A stretch of DNA of 64,000 nt, from assembly GCF_051020955.1 (NCBI RefSeq), contig NC_135018.1:12353439-12417438 (forward strand). The letters run 5' to 3'. Both the position numbers and the translations under genes were made by a program. Under the pieces are notes generated by a model that saw only the letters and a list, made by a program, of their open reading frames with translations, searched no databases and was not told the origin of the DNA. Positions 62,286 through 64,000 of this stretch are shown one piece after another (within the stretch, counting starts at the first letter, position 1; each line of letters starts with the position of its first letter). This DNA is from Megalopta genalis (taxonomy: Eukaryota > Arthropoda > Insecta > Hymenoptera > Halictidae).

Positions 62286-62567
62286 CCCTAGAAAGATAAC
62301 CATATGACAACGTACGTAAAAGATAACCATACGCTTCAGAGGCGCATGCTTTTCTAAGGCGTCAATTTTATACCAACAATGGATATTTATTTAAGTTAAT
62401 CTAGTCATTTTAAAGGTTTGGCATTATTGTAAAAATAAAATGCATTTATATTATATTTTTTTATATTTTAAGTAATTTTAAACTTAAATCACTAGACCTC
62501 TATGAAAAATTAACAAAAATCAACAGTCTTCGCAGGCGCCTCTGCGACGTAGGTTATCTTTCTCGGG
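62286..62567. mobile_element. piggyBac-family MITE, 282 bp
   Basis: Flanked by TTAA (62282-62285 and 62568-62571). The left end is ccctagaaagataacc and the inverted right end is cccgagaaagataacc, matching the 13-bp terminal CCCTAGAAAGATA of piggyBac itself. Further in, acgtacgtaaaagataacca resembles the sequence behind piggyBac's 3' terminal repeat, and ggcgtcaattttata resembles its internal 19-bp repeat in inverted form. No transposase coding. Confidence 0.8.
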
Positions 62568-63071
62568 TTAATCGATTGTTGATGTTATCGATATTTCTTC
62601 AAATACAATTTTCATTAACTGATGGTTGATGTAAAGCCTATGTAGCTATTTTAGCTATTAGAAATCGTTGAATTACGAGCTTTTCCATTGGTAGATGTTC
62701 GACATATCTGGTAACTGATTTCTTGGTATGTCATTCCTGTGCTTTTCACTTTCATTCTGACTGATATTACGACCATTATGAGGATCTTCCTGCTAAAACA
62801 GTACAGTTGTTTCGGGCTTTGGTCATCATGAATCTAAAAAGAAGCTTATCATGGCTCTTTACTTTCTAGAAATATTTTCAGAAGTCTCTAGTATGATTAC
62901 TCTGTGTATTTGCAGCTGTACCATTATTTCTATTCTCTTTAAATACACGCAGGAGTCCGGGGGCTTATCGTCGGATATGTGTGTACAGTAACGTGCAAAA
63001 GTTTCCGGCGTGATGGATTCTTCACTTTATATTCCGTAAACCGTATCTCAACTATTGTTTATTAATAACTA

Positions 63072-63268
63072 GTCAGCGGATCTTTATGCAAAATAAAAAT
63101 TATCTACCTCGATTGCAATAAACAGAAGTCGAATAAAAATGTATTCTCTCTGTTAAACAATTTAGTAAATTGAAAATAATATAAGAATATTTTTAAATGC
63201 TTCAACTATTTTCATTGTTCCATATTTCATATACTCATTTTTCTTGCAAATGCATAAAATCCGCTGTC
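63072..63268. mobile_element. MITE, GACTGCGGAT family, best-preserved copy
   Basis: Left end gtcagcggatctttatgca; inverted right end tgcataaaatccgctgtc. 197 bp. TA is adjacent on both sides. Both ends carry the same variant (CAGCGG in place of CTGCGG), as expected for true partners. Confidence 0.7.
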
Positions 63269-64000
63269 TACTAATAACAAATGCATAAAATATAATAGAC
63301 AGTATTTACTAACAGTTCTGTGTCTTCAGTCATTTTTTTCTTTAAGATCTACTAATTAGAATTTACATATTACTAATTTATATTTATCACCTAATAACTC
63401 GTTTTGCATTACAATTTTAATTATAATGGCAAATTTTAATGTAAGCCTTATCTCTACGCGTTAAGCTTTAAGTAATTAATGTTTGAACTGAAGCAAAGCA
63501 AAATTAGATCAAAATATTACTAAATAATAAAATGAAGTAAAGTAAATAATACACTAAAGACCTTACTAGTTTTTAATATTTTATTCTGGCGTATTTAGAA
63601 AAAACTGACGTTTATTTAATAATTTTGTATTAGATATTGGTTAAAAATGTTCCGGTGTCATATGTGAAACACAAAGTAAAGAATATGATTCACCGAAAAC
63701 TTTTGCAAACCATTGTACACGTATAATTCATGGAGGATGTTGAAACATCGGTGTGCTTCGCTTCTAAATTTTTGATATTTCTAGTCGCGTGATCGTATAG
63801 AAAAAGCTTAGAAACGTTATCGAACTGCTTTTTCGATGAGTATTCCGGAATTCCATTTCCTCTACGACCGGGCCACTTGTTGAACTCGCATAGTCAGCGA
63901 TTGAATTCAAATTGCTCGGGAATTATAGGTCGAACCATTGTCGTTAATCGTATAGTGCTCCCCTGTGCACTATAGAAAACATATTGACATCAGTTTAATT

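Larger units (their letters stand above)
47310..64000 (+). other. Start of the next receptor intron
   Basis: It begins at donor gtgagt and runs to the end of the window. I looked for the expected next exon and found none. It contains a lone MITE end (47715), a foldback (50298-50398), a pyrimidine-rich run (about 54875-55000), an hAT-like element (60469-61287), a piggyBac-like element (62286-62567) and a MITE (63072-63268). 47740-50290, 50530-53580 and 56500-60460 are otherwise featureless; 53590-54240, 58040-58560 and 61480-61980 are CpG-rich. Confidence 0.75.

Noticed and set aside
1..64000. tRNA, rRNA, CRISPR array or viral genes
   Set aside because: No tRNA box pairs with a cloverleaf, no rRNA-like stretch, no regularly spaced direct repeats and no viral protein motif were seen.

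Overview
The window is AT-rich animal nuclear DNA with spliced genes, long transposon-filled introns and microsatellites. Almost all of it belongs to one plus-strand gene: a kainate-type ionotropic glutamate receptor (GRIK2-like in insect annotation). Five consecutive internal exons are readable (2099-2350, 17555-17730, 19730-19783, 19862-20026, 47157-47309). Their splice sites are canonical and their phases agree, and together they encode 266 residues of the extracellular amino-terminal (LIVBP-like) domain. The signal peptide, ligand-binding domain, pore and C-terminus lie outside the window. The protein reads as an insect receptor. CpG-rich islands in AT-rich DNA, piggyBac-type miniature elements and transposase remnants of a type common in ants and bees suggest Hymenoptera; that is an inference.

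Layout: 1-2098 is upstream intron. 2351-17554 is a 15.2-kb intron with miniature inverted-repeat elements (MITEs), a non-LTR retrotransposon remnant on the minus strand (13772-14199) and CpG-rich blocks. 17731-19729 is a 2-kb intron with a diverged direct duplication. 19784-19861 is a 78-bp intron that is a multiple of three and contains no stop. 20027-47156 is a 27.1-kb intron filled with repeats. 47310-64000 is the start of the next intron; I found no further receptor exon in it.

The rest of the content is mostly non-autonomous mobile DNA. The main families are: (1) elements ending in GACTGCGGATCTTTATGCA, with about 18 ends in the window; (2) elements with CAGTAAATTCTCCC ends and TA targets; (3) TTAA-flanked piggyBac-like elements, one carrying the CCCTAGAAAGATA end typical of piggyBac itself; (4) an 819-bp hAT-like element with an 8-bp target duplication; (5) a TA-flanked element with 48-bp ends inserted inside a member of family 1; (6) decayed transposase pieces with a DUF4817-like N-terminus and an RSPDL...FFLW C-terminus. 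The most unusual structure is 21868-22231, where two perfect inverted repeats interleave as A-B-A'-B'.

I see no rRNA, tRNA, CRISPR array or bacterial feature, and no second gene that can be supported with confidence.
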